From NCBI RefSeq assembly GCF_016793825.1, contig NZ_JAEULM010000052.1, positions 113,804-177,803 of the forward strand: DNA of 64,000 bases, in the 5' to 3' direction. This DNA is from Sphingopyxis sp. (lineage in GTDB: Bacteria; Pseudomonadota; Alphaproteobacteria; Sphingomonadales; Sphingomonadaceae). Shown in pieces: positions 44,590 to 53,223 of the stretch. How positions within the stretch are numbered: the stretch's first letter is position 1; each line of letters starts with the position of its first letter. Under the pieces are notes generated by a model. It did no database searches. It was given only the letters and a program-made list of their open reading frames with translations, and was not told the origin of the DNA. The position numbers and the translations under genes were made by a program.

Positions 44590-45936
44590 GTGAGCACTAT
44601 CAAGAGCAGCAATGAAAGGCCGGGCCAAAAGCTCGGCCTTTTGATGTGCATCGCGCTCGGCATGGGCAACATGATCGGATCGGGGGTGTTCCTGCTCCCG
44701 CGCGACCTTGCCCCGCTCGGGTGGAATGCGGTCGTCGGCTGGCTGGTGTCGATCGCCGGCACCCTGTGCCTGGCCGTCGTTTTCGCTCGACTCGCCAAAA
44801 GGTTGCCCGAAGGCTGCGCCGCCTTCACCTATGGCGCCGCCGCCTTCGGTCCGGGCACCGGCTTCATCGTCGCGTGGAGTTACTGGATAAGCTGCTGGAC
44901 CGTGGTCGCGACGCTCGCGGTCGCGGCGATCAGCAACATGTCCATCCTGCTGCCATGGCTTGGCGAAGCGGGCGCCGCTCCCGCCTGGATCGCGATCGGC
45001 TTCATCTGGTTCTTCACGCTCGTCAATCTGTTCGGGGTACGCCGCGCGGGCGGCGCGCAACTCGTCACGCTCGGGCTCAAGCTGATCCCGGTCATCGGCG
45101 CGGTACTGGTCGGCATCTGGGCGCTCGGGACCGGCTCCGCGCCGCCGCCGACGATGGCGGGGACCGAACCGCTCAGCCTGTCCGGCGTCAGCGCGGCGGC
45201 AACGCTCACCCTGTTCGCGCTGCTCGGCTTCGAAAGCGCCTGCGTCGTCAGCGACCGCGTCAAGGATCCTGAAACGACGATCCCGCGCGCGACGGTCATC
45301 GCCGCGGCGGCGGTCGGCCTGCTCTATCTTCTGTCCTGTACGACCGTGACCCTGATGGTCCCGGTCGATGCACTGCACGAATCGAACGCCGCTTACGCAA
45401 CCTTCTTCTCGCGGCTCGTCAGTCCCGGGGCCGGCCAGGTGGTCGCGCTGTTTGCCGCGATCGCGGCGCTCGGCGCGCTCAACGGTTTTGTGCTGCTTCA
45501 GGGGGACATTCCGCGCGACCTCGCCCACCGACGCCTGTTGCCGCAGGCTTTCGCACGCGACAACAGGTTCGCCTCGCCGTGGATCACCCAGATCGTATCG
45601 AGCGGGCTTGCGAGCGTGATCGTCTATGCCAATTACTCGCGCGGGCTCGCCGACCTGTTCGCCTTCATGGTCAAGGTGACGACCTCGACCGCAATCATTC
45701 TGTACATCGTCGGCGCGGCGTCGGCGCTGGTTCTCGAACGACAGGGCACGATCAAGATATCCGCGGGTTTCGCCGCAGCGACGATCATCGGCTTCCTCTA
45801 CAGCGCCTGGGCCTTCTATGGCGCAGGGCTCGAGGCCAGCCTGTGGAGCCTCGCGATGACCGCCGCCGGCTTGCCGATCTATCTTCTGATGCGACGATCA
45901 ACGCCATCTGGGCGCGAAGAAGCCCCGGTCGCGTAG
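44590..45936 (+). CDS. APC-superfamily amino-acid permease
   Basis: 448 residues from GTG 44590, 4 bases after the receptor stop. About 12 TMs. TM1 has the APC signature LGMGNMIGSGVFLLP. TM6 has FALLGFESACVVSDRVKDPETTIPRAT, typical of amino-acid/polyamine antiporters. TM8 has ALGALNGFVLLQGDIPRDLA. It probably imports amino acids or amines brought across the outer membrane by the adjacent receptor (inference). The 3' end overlaps the convergent flavoenzyme gene by 39 bases. Confidence 0.88.
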   Translation: MSTIKSSNERPGQKLGLLMCIALGMGNMIGSGVFLLPRDLAPLGWNAVVGWLVSIAGTLCLAVVFARLAKRLPEGCAAFTYGAAAFGPGTGFIVAWSYWISCWTVVATLAVAAISNMSILLPWLGEAGAAPAWIAIGFIWFFTLVNLFGVRRAGGAQLVTLGLKLIPVIGAVLVGIWALGTGSAPPPTMAGTEPLSLSGVSAAATLTLFALLGFESACVVSDRVKDPETTIPRATVIAAAAVGLLYLLSCTTVTLMVPVDALHESNAAYATFFSRLVSPGAGQVVALFAAIAALGALNGFVLLQGDIPRDLAHRRLLPQAFARDNRFASPWITQIVSSGLASVIVYANYSRGLADLFAFMVKVTTSTAIILYIVGAASALVLERQGTIKISAGFAAATIIGFLYSAWAFYGAGLEASLWSLAMTAAGLPIYLLMRRSTPSGREEAPVA

Positions 45937-47502
45937 GATCACCTCCGCCGCATTATGGCCCGGGGCGCCGGTGACGCCGCCGCCGGGATGCGTTCCCGCA
46001 CCGCAGATATAAAGGCCCCTGACCGACCCGCGATACCCGCCGTTGCCCAGGACCGGCCGCGCCGCCCAAAGCTGGTCGAGGCTCATATTCCCATGCATGA
46101 TGTCGCCGCCGACAAGGCCGAACTTGCGTTCGAGCCCCTTGGGCGAAAGGCGCGTCTGGCCGACAATGCTCGCGCGAAAGCCGGGCGCATGCTTTTCGAC
46201 CGTGTCGAGAATGCAGTCGGCGGCGGCTTCTTCCTCGTCGTCCCAATCGCGGCCATCGGGCAGCACGGGGGCGAATTGCTGGCAAAAGAGGCTGGCGACA
46301 TGACAACCCTCGGGCGCGAGGCTGTCGTCGACGGTCGACGGGATCAGCATCTCGACGATCGGCGCCTTCGACCAGCCATGTTGCTTGGCGTCGAGGAAAG
46401 CCCGGTCCATGTAATCCAGCGTCGGCGCCAGGATGATCCCCGACTGGTGATGTTCGCCGGGTTCTGGAAGGCAGGTGAACTTCGGCAATTCGCTGAGCGC
46501 CACATTCATGCGGAACGTGCCGCTGCCGGCCTTGAAACCCTTGATGCGTCGTTCGAATCCCGCCGGCAGATCCGACGGGTCCATCATCCGTTCGTAGAGC
46601 AATTTCGGACCGACGTTGGCGACGACCCGCGCCGCGGCGATTTCCTCGCCGCCGACAAGCTTGACGCCGACCGCCCTGCCGCCATCGACCAGAACCTTGT
46701 CGACCGGGCTTTCGAGACTGATCTCGACCCCCATATCGCGGCAGACCTTGGCCATGATTTCGGTGATCTTGCCCATGCCGCCGACGCTATGGCCCCAGGC
46801 GCCTTTCTTGCCATTGACCTCGCCGAAGACATGATGGAGCAGGACATAGGCGCTGCCCGGCGTGTCGGGGCTGGCGTAATTTCCGACCACCGCGTCGAAA
46901 CCGAAGGCGGCCTTCACCGCCTCGCTTTCGAACCAGCTATCGAGCATCGTCCGCGCCGACTTGGTGAACAGGTCGAGGACGTCGCGCTGCTGTTCGAGGC
47001 TGAGACCCGCAAAGCGCCGCCCCTGGCGCGCGCCGTCGATCAGCGTGCGGAGGCCTTCGCCAACATTCGGCGGAACGCGCAGCGCAAGATCGCGCAGCAG
47101 TTCGGCGACATTCTCGAGCGCGTCATAATAGGCCGGCAGCGCCTCGGCGTCGCGGTTCGAAAATTTGCGAAACTCGGCCTGCGTGCGCTCGAGCCCGCCA
47201 CCCAGCTTCAGATAGCCGCCATCCTCCTGCGGCAGGAAATTGCTGATCGGCCGCTCGATCACGCGATAGCCATGATCCGCGAGCTTCATGTCGGCGATCA
47301 CCTTGGGCTGAAGCAAGCTGACGGTGTAGCTCGCGACCGAATTGCGGAAACCCGGTGCGAACTCCTCGGTCACCGCGGCACCGCCGACGACATCGCGCGC
47401 CTCGACCATGCGGACCTTAAGCCCGGCCCTGGCAAGATAGAAGGCGCAGACGAGGCCGTTGTGGCCGGCACCGATAATCAGTGCATCATAGGCTTTGGTC
47501 AT
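45898..47502 (-). CDS. Phytoene-desaturase-like NAD(P)/FAD oxidoreductase (PYROXD2-like)
   Basis: 534 residues from ATG 47502. The N-terminal dinucleotide fold has YDALIIGAGHNGLVCAFYLARAGLKV and ARDVVGGAAVTEEFAPGF. The second FAD contact near the C-terminus is GLYICGAGTHPGGGVTGAPGHNAA. It belongs to the CrtI-like amine-oxidase superfamily and resembles PYROXD2-type proteins rather than true carotenoid desaturases; no carotenoid genes are nearby. Its ATG overlaps the stop of the upstream FAD monooxygenase gene (ATGA), implying a joint role. The substrate is unknown. Confidence 0.85.
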   Translation of the reverse strand: MTKAYDALIIGAGHNGLVCAFYLARAGLKVRMVEARDVVGGAAVTEEFAPGFRNSVASYTVSLLQPKVIADMKLADHGYRVIERPISNFLPQEDGGYLKLGGGLERTQAEFRKFSNRDAEALPAYYDALENVAELLRDLALRVPPNVGEGLRTLIDGARQGRRFAGLSLEQQRDVLDLFTKSARTMLDSWFESEAVKAAFGFDAVVGNYASPDTPGSAYVLLHHVFGEVNGKKGAWGHSVGGMGKITEIMAKVCRDMGVEISLESPVDKVLVDGGRAVGVKLVGGEEIAAARVVANVGPKLLYERMMDPSDLPAGFERRIKGFKAGSGTFRMNVALSELPKFTCLPEPGEHHQSGIILAPTLDYMDRAFLDAKQHGWSKAPIVEMLIPSTVDDSLAPEGCHVASLFCQQFAPVLPDGRDWDDEEEAAADCILDTVEKHAPGFRASIVGQTRLSPKGLERKFGLVGGDIMHGNMSLDQLWAARPVLGNGGYRGSVRGLYICGAGTHPGGGVTGAPGHNAAEVILRDRGFFAPRWR

Positions 47503-48719
47503 GAAAATTCTTTCGCAAGGGGGGATTGAACATGCTGGCGGCCGAAACCGAGACCAAGAATTCGTCCCGGAATGCGGCGCAGCAAGGGGATGGTATCGAG
47601 CAGGCGCACCGCCAGGGGCACGCGGGTGATTTCGCCGCGCAACACGGGTTCGATGACGCGCTGGTGCGCAAAACGCTGGATCGCCTGCATGCGCGTCGTC
47701 GGCGTCCAGCGGCGGTCCTGAACCCTGGCAAGCAGCGGATCGGGATCGGCGCCGCCGGCGAGCGGCGCCGCGAGGATATTCGCGGCGGCGACCGCATCCT
47801 GCACCGCCAGATTGATGCCCACACCGCCGACGGGCGACATCGCGTGCGCAGCGTCGCCGATCGCCAGCAGGCCGGGGCGCGACCAGCGCGTCAGCCGGTC
47901 GAGCGCAACAGAGAGCAGTTTGACATCGTCGAGGCTGGCGATCGCGTCGATCCCGGCGGCGAGGCCCGGGACGATGGCGACGATCCGCTCGCGGAATGCG
48001 CCGATACCCCGCGCCTCGATCGGCGCGAAGCCGCCCTTTTCGATGATCTGTGCGCATTGCCAATAATCGCCGCGCGGAATCACAACGACCATTCCACCCT
48101 TGTCGATCGTGCCGAGCGCGACGTCCGACATGTCCGTGCCTGCCGGTACCGGAACGCGGAACCACAGCACGTCCATCGGCGCGCCAAGGTCTTCGAGCGG
48201 CAATTCGCCCGCGTCGCGCAGCACCGAACGCCGACCGTCGGCGGCGATGACCAGCCGCGCCGACAGTGTCTCCCCATTTGCCAGCATCACACCGCTGACG
48301 CGGCCCGCATCGTCATGGGTCAGCCCGGTCGCCTCGGTCGACATGCGCAGATCGAAAGTCGGGTAGCGCTTGCCCTGTCCCGCAATGAAATCGAGCAGAT
48401 CCCATTGCGGCATCATCGCGACGAAGCGCGCCGCGACGGGCAGATGCTTCATCGTTGCGATCGTGAACCGTTCGCCCATCAGATTGAGCGTCATCGTGTC
48501 GATGGCGGCGTGCGGTTCCTTCAGCAGATCGCCCAGCAGCCCGATCTCGTTGAACAGTTCGAGCGTCGAAGGATGCACCGTGTCGCCGCGGAAATCGCGG
48601 AGAAAGTCGGCGTGCTTTTCGAGCACCGTCACGTGCACGCCGGCCCGCGCGAAGAGCAGGCCCGCGACCATGCCGGCAGGCCCGCCGCCGACGATGATGA
48701 CCGGAAGGTCGCTCTTCAT
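47499..48719 (-). CDS. FAD-dependent monooxygenase (PheA/TfdB/UbiH-type)
   Basis: 406 residues. Single-component flavin hydroxylase motifs: VIIVGGGPAGMVAGLLFARAGVHVTVLEKH, the VHPSTLELF segment, and GLLAIGDAAHAMSPVGGVGINLAVQDAV with the GD FAD motif. Relatives hydroxylate aromatic rings or related substrates using NAD(P)H and oxygen. It is translationally coupled to the PYROXD2-like gene. Upstream lies a palindromic repeat and then the Rieske oxygenase gene on the same strand, so all three may form one oxidative pathway. Confidence 0.85.
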   Translation of the reverse strand: MKSDLPVIIVGGGPAGMVAGLLFARAGVHVTVLEKHADFLRDFRGDTVHPSTLELFNEIGLLGDLLKEPHAAIDTMTLNLMGERFTIATMKHLPVAARFVAMMPQWDLLDFIAGQGKRYPTFDLRMSTEATGLTHDDAGRVSGVMLANGETLSARLVIAADGRRSVLRDAGELPLEDLGAPMDVLWFRVPVPAGTDMSDVALGTIDKGGMVVVIPRGDYWQCAQIIEKGGFAPIEARGIGAFRERIVAIVPGLAAGIDAIASLDDVKLLSVALDRLTRWSRPGLLAIGDAAHAMSPVGGVGINLAVQDAVAAANILAAPLAGGADPDPLLARVQDRRWTPTTRMQAIQRFAHQRVIEPVLRGEITRVPLAVRLLDTIPLLRRIPGRILGLGFGRQHVQSPLAKEFS

Positions 48720-48720
48720 T

Positions 48721-48823
48721 CTCCCCTCCCGCTTGCGGGAGGGGCCGGGGGAGGGCCTGTCCCGCTACAATCGACCGGAGGGAAAAAGCCCTCCCCTAGC
48801 CCCTCCCGCAAGCGGGAGGAGGA
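48721..48823. repeat. Nested palindromic repeat element between two oxygenase genes
   Basis: CCCCTCCCGC-TT-GCGGGAGGGG (48723-48744) and CCTCCCGC-AA-GCGGGAGG (48802-48819) are two perfect hairpins. They lie inside a larger inverted repeat whose inner arms at about 48739-48756 and 48788-48805 match at 16 of 18 positions. It is a REP-like mobile or structural element typical of sphingomonad intergenic DNA. It may end the Rieske transcript or insulate it from the flavoenzyme genes. Confidence 0.75.
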
Positions 48824-48825
48824 CT

Positions 48826-49989
48826 TTACCGGCTCCACCCCGGCGGGGGAGCTCGCTCCAGCCGCGCTTCGGGAATGATGTCGCGCATCCGTGCACAGAA
48901 ATGCTTGAGGCACACTTCCTTGTCGCTGAGCGGTCCCATTGAAAAGCTCTTCGACTGCATGCCCTGCTGGACGCGCGTGATCAGTTCGGTATCCTCGGCG
49001 TTGACCTGCCGGTTGATGCGCCAGTTGAGATAGCGCGCCGCTTTCATCTCGCGGCGCGCATCGGGCTGCACATATGAGATTTCGCGGATCAGGCAGGTCG
49101 TCGGGCCGGTCGGCAGCCACTGCATGAAATCGACCTGATCGGGATAGATGTCGAACGCGACGTTCGGCCACAGCTTGAAATAGAGCCAGTGGCGCTGGTT
49201 GGCCTCCGGCAGGTACGGCACGGGGGGTAGCAGCCGCTGGTACATGCGCTCGGACCAGTTCACCGACGGCCGGTCGATCAGGTCGCCCCACATGCGATCG
49301 ACTTGGGTCTCGGCCTCGACACCATAGCTTTTGCCGAACAGGCGCGTCAGGCCGGGGTGGGCGACGGGGATGTGAAGGCCATCCGAATAATTGTCGCCGA
49401 CATTCTTCCAGTTGACCTCGCGCGGGCGCAGCGTGACGCGGCCAAGCGCACCAAACTCCTCGAAACGATAGGGCGCGATCATCGCCTCATAGGGCGCCAT
49501 CATCGCGGCGACCGACGGACCGCCGTCATCATCCAGGCGCACGAACCAGAAACCGCGCCATTGTTCGAGATCGACCGGAACCAGCCCGGCCTTGCCCTTG
49601 TCGAGCGTCGGATAGCTTGCCGAATCGGGCACGCCGGTCAGCCGGCCGTCGAGTTCGTAGGTCCACGCATGGTACGGACACACAAGTTTCTTTGCACAGC
49701 CGACCGCGCCATCGACGAGCCGTGAACCGCGATGACGGCAGACGTTGGTGAAAGCCCGGACGACTCGATCCACGCCGCGCACCAGAATCACGCTCTCGCC
49801 GCAATAATCGATGCTGTGCCAGTCGCCGACGTCGGGGATGTCGCTGTCGTGGCAGACGACCTGCCAGCTCGGCCGGAAAATGCGTTCCATTTCAGCGGCG
49901 TAAAAGTCCGGATCGCTATAGGTCCAGGCCGGAAGCGACCAGCCGTCGAGGGGGTCTGTCGTCGGTGTGTGCAGGGGTGCAGTTGCCAT
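48826..49989 (-). CDS. Rieske-type ring-hydroxylating oxygenase, alpha subunit
   Basis: 387 residues from ATG 49989 (AAGGA 7 bases upstream). The Rieske [2Fe-2S] ligands are C84-R-H86 and C104-x-x-H107 (NVCRHRGSRL, LVCPYHAW). The mononuclear iron site is NVGDNYSDGLHIPVAH with H206 and H211 and Asp203 or Asp199 as bridge; a C-terminal Asp completes it. Relatives hydroxylate aromatics or demethylate quaternary amines (GbcA, carnitine and stachydrine enzymes). No ferredoxin or reductase gene is adjacent. A divergent BetI-like TetR gene and a shared palindrome suggest local control. Confidence 0.9.
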   Translation of the reverse strand: MATAPLHTPTTDPLDGWSLPAWTYSDPDFYAAEMERIFRPSWQVVCHDSDIPDVGDWHSIDYCGESVILVRGVDRVVRAFTNVCRHRGSRLVDGAVGCAKKLVCPYHAWTYELDGRLTGVPDSASYPTLDKGKAGLVPVDLEQWRGFWFVRLDDDGGPSVAAMMAPYEAMIAPYRFEEFGALGRVTLRPREVNWKNVGDNYSDGLHIPVAHPGLTRLFGKSYGVEAETQVDRMWGDLIDRPSVNWSERMYQRLLPPVPYLPEANQRHWLYFKLWPNVAFDIYPDQVDFMQWLPTGPTTCLIREISYVQPDARREMKAARYLNWRINRQVNAEDTELITRVQQGMQSKSFSMGPLSDKEVCLKHFCARMRDIIPEARLERAPPPGWSR

Positions 49990-50000
49990 GGCTCGTTCCT

Positions 50001-50020
50001 TGTTGTACATATGTATAACA
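50001..50020. promoter_or_regulatory. Palindromic operator between the Rieske and TetR genes
   Basis: TGTTGTACATATGTATAACA is symmetric at 9 of 10 base pairs per half. It lies 11 bases upstream of the Rieske ATG and just before or over the TetR start codon. This is the expected position for autoregulation and divergent repression by the adjacent TetR protein. Confidence 0.7.
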
Positions 50021-50022
50021 AC

Positions 50023-50619
50023 ATGCCCGCCGTTCGCCAAGCCTTTACGCGCGAAAGCGCCGACGCCCGCCGCGCCGACCTGATCGAGGCAACGGCCGCG
50101 GTGCTCGCCGAACATGGTCTCGCCGGAACGAATGTCCGCGCCATCTGCGCAAAAGCTGGCGTTTCGCCGGGGTTGCTGCGCCATTACTTCGACGGCATCG
50201 ACGACCTGGTCGCCGCGACCTATCAGGCGACGAGCGACCGGATGGACGCGATTTTCATGGGCGCGGTTGCGGCGGCGGACGACCATCCACGCGGCCGGTT
50301 GCAGGCCTATCTGACCGCAAGCTTCCGCCCGCCGGTCACCGACCCCGAACTGCTCGGCGCGTGGACGGCGTTCTGGGCGCTCGCGCGGAGCGATGCGCGG
50401 ATGGCGGCCATCCACGCCGAAAGCTACGCGGGTTATCGCGCGCGCCTTCGCGAGTTGCTGATCGCATGTCACGCGCCCGACGCGGACCGACTGGCGATCA
50501 TGCTGACGGCGATGGTCGACGGGCTTTGGCTCGAACTGTCGCTCGACGCCGCGAGCTTCGGTGCCGAGGCTGCGGCAGAGATGCTCGAGCGCGCGCTCGC
50601 GGCCTTGCTCCCCGGCTAA
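50023..50619 (+). CDS. TetR-family regulator, BetI-like
   Basis: 198 residues from ATG 50023 (MPAVRQAFTRESADARRADL), or 202 from ATG 50011, which lies inside the palindrome. The HTH is AEHGLAGTNVRAICAKAGVSPGLLRHYFDGIDDLVAATYQ, close to BetI in layout. The C-terminal domain has a BetI-type WTAFWALARSDARMAAIHAESYAGYRARL stretch. BetI-like repressors often sense choline or other quaternary amines, which would fit the divergent Rieske gene if it is a quaternary-amine demethylase; that is inference. No ribosome site is visible, so the message may be leaderless. It is convergent with the cupin gene (4-base overlap). Confidence 0.88.
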   Translation: MPAVRQAFTRESADARRADLIEATAAVLAEHGLAGTNVRAICAKAGVSPGLLRHYFDGIDDLVAATYQATSDRMDAIFMGAVAAADDHPRGRLQAYLTASFRPPVTDPELLGAWTAFWALARSDARMAAIHAESYAGYRARLRELLIACHAPDADRLAIMLTAMVDGLWLELSLDAASFGAEAAAEMLERALAALLPG

Positions 50620-50999
50620 AGCGGCCGGTGTTCGGTCGTGTCTCCGGGGGTCAGGAACAGCAGTTCGCCCGGAACATGGATGATCATCCGGTGCCAAACG
50701 CCGCGCGGGACCAATGCTCCCATTCCCGGCGTCAACGAGATCGTCCGCTCCGCCCCGACCTCGTCCAGTATGACGTCGAACTGGCCGGAGATCAGCGTCA
50801 GCACCTCGTCGCCGTCGGGATGCATCTCCCAGCCCGTACTCTCTTTCATCGCGATCCCGCCGATATAGATGCCGCGATAGAGGCCAAAGCTGCGAAACAG
50901 CGGCTGCGCCGGCAGGCCCTTGCGGCCCGTCAGCGTTCGGCCGACGCGCGTCAGGAACGTCAGGATATGGACGGCGGCACGGCGCAGAATGATCGACAT
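50616..50999 (-). CDS. Cupin-fold protein
   Basis: 127 residues. A single cupin barrel: STGWEMHPDGDEVLTLISGQFDVIL is box 1 (His and Glu ligands) and PGMGALVPRGVWHRMIIHVPG box 2 (His ligand). An N-terminal helix (IILRRAAVHILTFLTRVGR) precedes it. Small cupins are dioxygenases, isomerases or sensors; nothing in the sequence narrows this. A Fur-like box lies 31 bases upstream of ATG 50999. It may belong with the Rieske/TetR genes across the convergent junction. Confidence 0.75.
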   Translation of the reverse strand: MSIILRRAAVHILTFLTRVGRTLTGRKGLPAQPLFRSFGLYRGIYIGGIAMKESTGWEMHPDGDEVLTLISGQFDVILDEVGAERTISLTPGMGALVPRGVWHRMIIHVPGELLFLTPGDTTEHRPL

Positions 51000-51029
51000 G
51001 GCTGGCTCTCCCGAAGCCTGCCTATCAAA

Positions 51030-51044
51030 TGCGAACGATTCTCA
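51030..51044 (-). promoter_or_regulatory. Fur-box-like sequence upstream of the cupin gene
   Basis: On the minus strand it reads TGAGAATCGTTCGCA. The 7-1-7 Fur consensus is TGAGAATnATTCTCA: the left half matches fully and the right half at 5 of 7. It lies 31 bases before the cupin start and suggests iron-dependent repression. Confidence 0.4.
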
Positions 51045-51072
51045 AAAGGCCGATGTGTGTGGGCGGTCGTCG

Positions 51073-52443
51073 CTATTTCGACAGATCGCGCAGCAGGCTG
51101 TCCCAATGCGCGAGCGCGGGCGCGATCGCAGCCACCGGCGCACGTTCGTTGAGGCCGTGCGAATAGTCGTCGCTCGCTTTCAGAAACAGCCCCGCCACAC
51201 CGTAACTCGGCACGCCGACGGCGCGAAAGTGAAGGCTGTCGGTTGCGCCCGCGCTCATCGAGGGGATGATCGGCAGGCCGGGCGCGCGGGCGTGCACCGC
51301 CTTCGTCACCGCCGCCACGACGTCGGCGCGCAATGGCGAGGCGTCGCTGGCGGTCGCGTCGGGATCGGTGTTCACCTTGATCGCGGGGTCGCCGATCGCC
51401 TTCTCCAGCTCGGCGCGCACCGTCTCGATGCCGACGCCGGGGAAGATGCGGCAGTTGATGTTCGCGGTCGCCCGCTGGGGCAGCGCATTTTCGGCGTGGC
51501 CGCCCTTGACCAGCGTCGGAACGCAGGTCGTGCCGATCTGTCCGACATATTCGGGGTCGGCACGGATCGTGGCGATCGCCTTGGCGTCCGAAGGGTTGGC
51601 GGCAAAAGCCTTCAGCGCCGCGCCAATGTCCCCCCCGACCTGATCGGCGACGATCGGCATGCCGACCTTGGTCAGTTCGTTCTGCTGCGGCGCGAAACGA
51701 TAGGCGCCGACCTTGGCGAGCGCTTCGGACAGTTCGACGATCGCGTTGACCGGGCCGGGGCGCGAGCTGTGCCCACCGGGATTGGTGACTTCGAGCACAT
51801 AGTCGGCATAGGTCTTCTCGCCCGCCTGCAGTCCATAATATTTGTCCTTGCCGTCCTCGCCGACCAGCCCGCCGCCGCCGTCACCGTTGAGCGCGAATTC
51901 GGCGTCCTTATACTTGGCGGCGAGCGCGCGCGTCGTCACCATCGCGGTTTCCTCGTCGCCCGAAAGCAACAGGATGATCGAGCGCTTCGGCTTGAAGCCG
52001 TCCTTCTTGAGCTGGGCCATGGTCGCGACCATCATCGCGACGTCGAACTTGTTATCCACCGACCCACGGCCGAATATATAGCCATTCTCTTCGACCGGTA
52101 CGAAGGGATCGCGGGTCCAGTCCTTCGGATCGGCCTCGACGACGTCCATATGACCCAGCAGGACGATGGGCTTTTGCCTGGTCGTTCCCCGGAGCGTCGC
52201 CGCGAACGTCGCGGTCTCGCCGATAGGGGTGATGTCGATGTCCGAATCGGCAAAGCCCGCCGCTTTCAGCACCTTCGCGTAATAGGCGGCCAGTTCGGGA
52301 ACCTTGCCGCGGCCCGCGACGGTCGGAATGGCGACGCTGTCCTTCAATATCTGCTTCGCCGCGTCGGCATCCGCGGGTTTGGCGTGGACGGGCGCGGCCG
52401 CCAGCAGGGCGGCGGAAGCAAGAAGAGCGGCGGCGAAACGCAT
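51073..52443 (-). CDS. Exported M20-family metallopeptidase
   Basis: 456 residues from ATG 52443. A signal peptide is cleaved after VHA (about 21). M20 motifs: VLLGHMDVVEADP (His, Asp), FGRGSVDNKFDVAM (bridging Asp), LLLSGDEETAM (Glu pair), a dimerisation insert with GGHSSRPGPVNAI, and a final SHGLNERAPV with the last His ligand. It is likely a periplasmic carboxypeptidase or dipeptidase. It lies 73 bases from the cupin gene and could supply amino acids for the nearby APC permease. Confidence 0.9.
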   Translation of the reverse strand: MRFAAALLASAALLAAAPVHAKPADADAAKQILKDSVAIPTVAGRGKVPELAAYYAKVLKAAGFADSDIDITPIGETATFAATLRGTTRQKPIVLLGHMDVVEADPKDWTRDPFVPVEENGYIFGRGSVDNKFDVAMMVATMAQLKKDGFKPKRSIILLLSGDEETAMVTTRALAAKYKDAEFALNGDGGGGLVGEDGKDKYYGLQAGEKTYADYVLEVTNPGGHSSRPGPVNAIVELSEALAKVGAYRFAPQQNELTKVGMPIVADQVGGDIGAALKAFAANPSDAKAIATIRADPEYVGQIGTTCVPTLVKGGHAENALPQRATANINCRIFPGVGIETVRAELEKAIGDPAIKVNTDPDATASDASPLRADVVAAVTKAVHARAPGLPIIPSMSAGATDSLHFRAVGVPSYGVAGLFLKASDDYSHGLNERAPVAAIAPALAHWDSLLRDLSK

Positions 52444-52563
52444 ATCATCGACCCCTTTTTTCAGATTCTCATATCGTCCGGGCGGGCCGCCAGCGGCGCC
52501 CCGTCCCTCATCTCCATGCTGGAGGAAGAACACGCCCTCGGCAAGCGTCTGGCGGGCCAAATA

Positions 52564-53223
52564 TCATGCCGCGCGCTTCGTCACCTTCGGTGCCGGGGTC
52601 TTGGGCTTGTACCGGCACAGGTCATCGACCGGACAACGCCAGCATTCGGGCGTGCGTGCCTTGCAGATATAACGACCGTGGAGGATCAGCCAGTGATGCG
52701 CGCCGACGCGAAACGGCTGCGGGGTATCCTTGTCGAGCTTCTTTTCGACCGCCAGCGGCGTCTTTCCCGGCGCCAGCCCCGTGCGATTGCCGACGCGAAA
52801 GATGTGGGTGTCGACCGCGAACGTCTCCGCCCCGAAGGCGCAGTTCATCACGACATTGGCGGTCTTGCGCCCGACGCCCGGCAATTCGACCAGCGTATCG
52901 CGGTCGGCCGGCACCTCACCGCCATGATCGCGAACGAGGATTTCGGAAAGGGCGATGACATTCTTCGCCTTGGCGTTGAACAGACCGATCGTCTTGATAT
53001 GCTGCTTGAGACCGTCTTCGCCGAGGTCGACCATCGCCTGCGGCGCCTTCACATCCTGAAACAGCTTTCGCGTCGCCTTGTTCACGCCAACGTCGGTCGC
53101 CTGCGCCGACAACACGACCGCGACGAGCAGTTGATAGACGTTCCCATATTCCAGCTCGGTCTCGGGACTCGGATTGAGCTCGGCCAGCCGGCGATAGAAT
53201 TCGAAGATGTCGGCCTTCTTCAT
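52564..53223 (-). CDS. nth: Endonuclease III (DNA glycosylase/AP lyase)
   Basis: 219 residues. The HhH motif and catalytic Lys are in LPGVGRKTANVVMN and the catalytic Asp in AVDTHIFRVGNR. The [4Fe-4S] cluster cysteines follow the C-x6-C-x2-C-x5-C pattern in CKARTPECWRCPVDDLC. It excises oxidised pyrimidines. Its ATG overlaps the stop of the M48 gene (ATGA). Confidence 0.96.
   Translation of the reverse strand: MKKADIFEFYRRLAELNPSPETELEYGNVYQLLVAVVLSAQATDVGVNKATRKLFQDVKAPQAMVDLGEDGLKQHIKTIGLFNAKAKNVIALSEILVRDHGGEVPADRDTLVELPGVGRKTANVVMNCAFGAETFAVDTHIFRVGNRTGLAPGKTPLAVEKKLDKDTPQPFRVGAHHWLILHGRYICKARTPECWRCPVDDLCRYKPKTPAPKVTKRAA

Noticed and set aside
42090-44828. Minus-strand 910-codon frame opposite the TonB receptor gene
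   Set aside because: Antisense of a gene with complete receptor motifs; no protein similarity.
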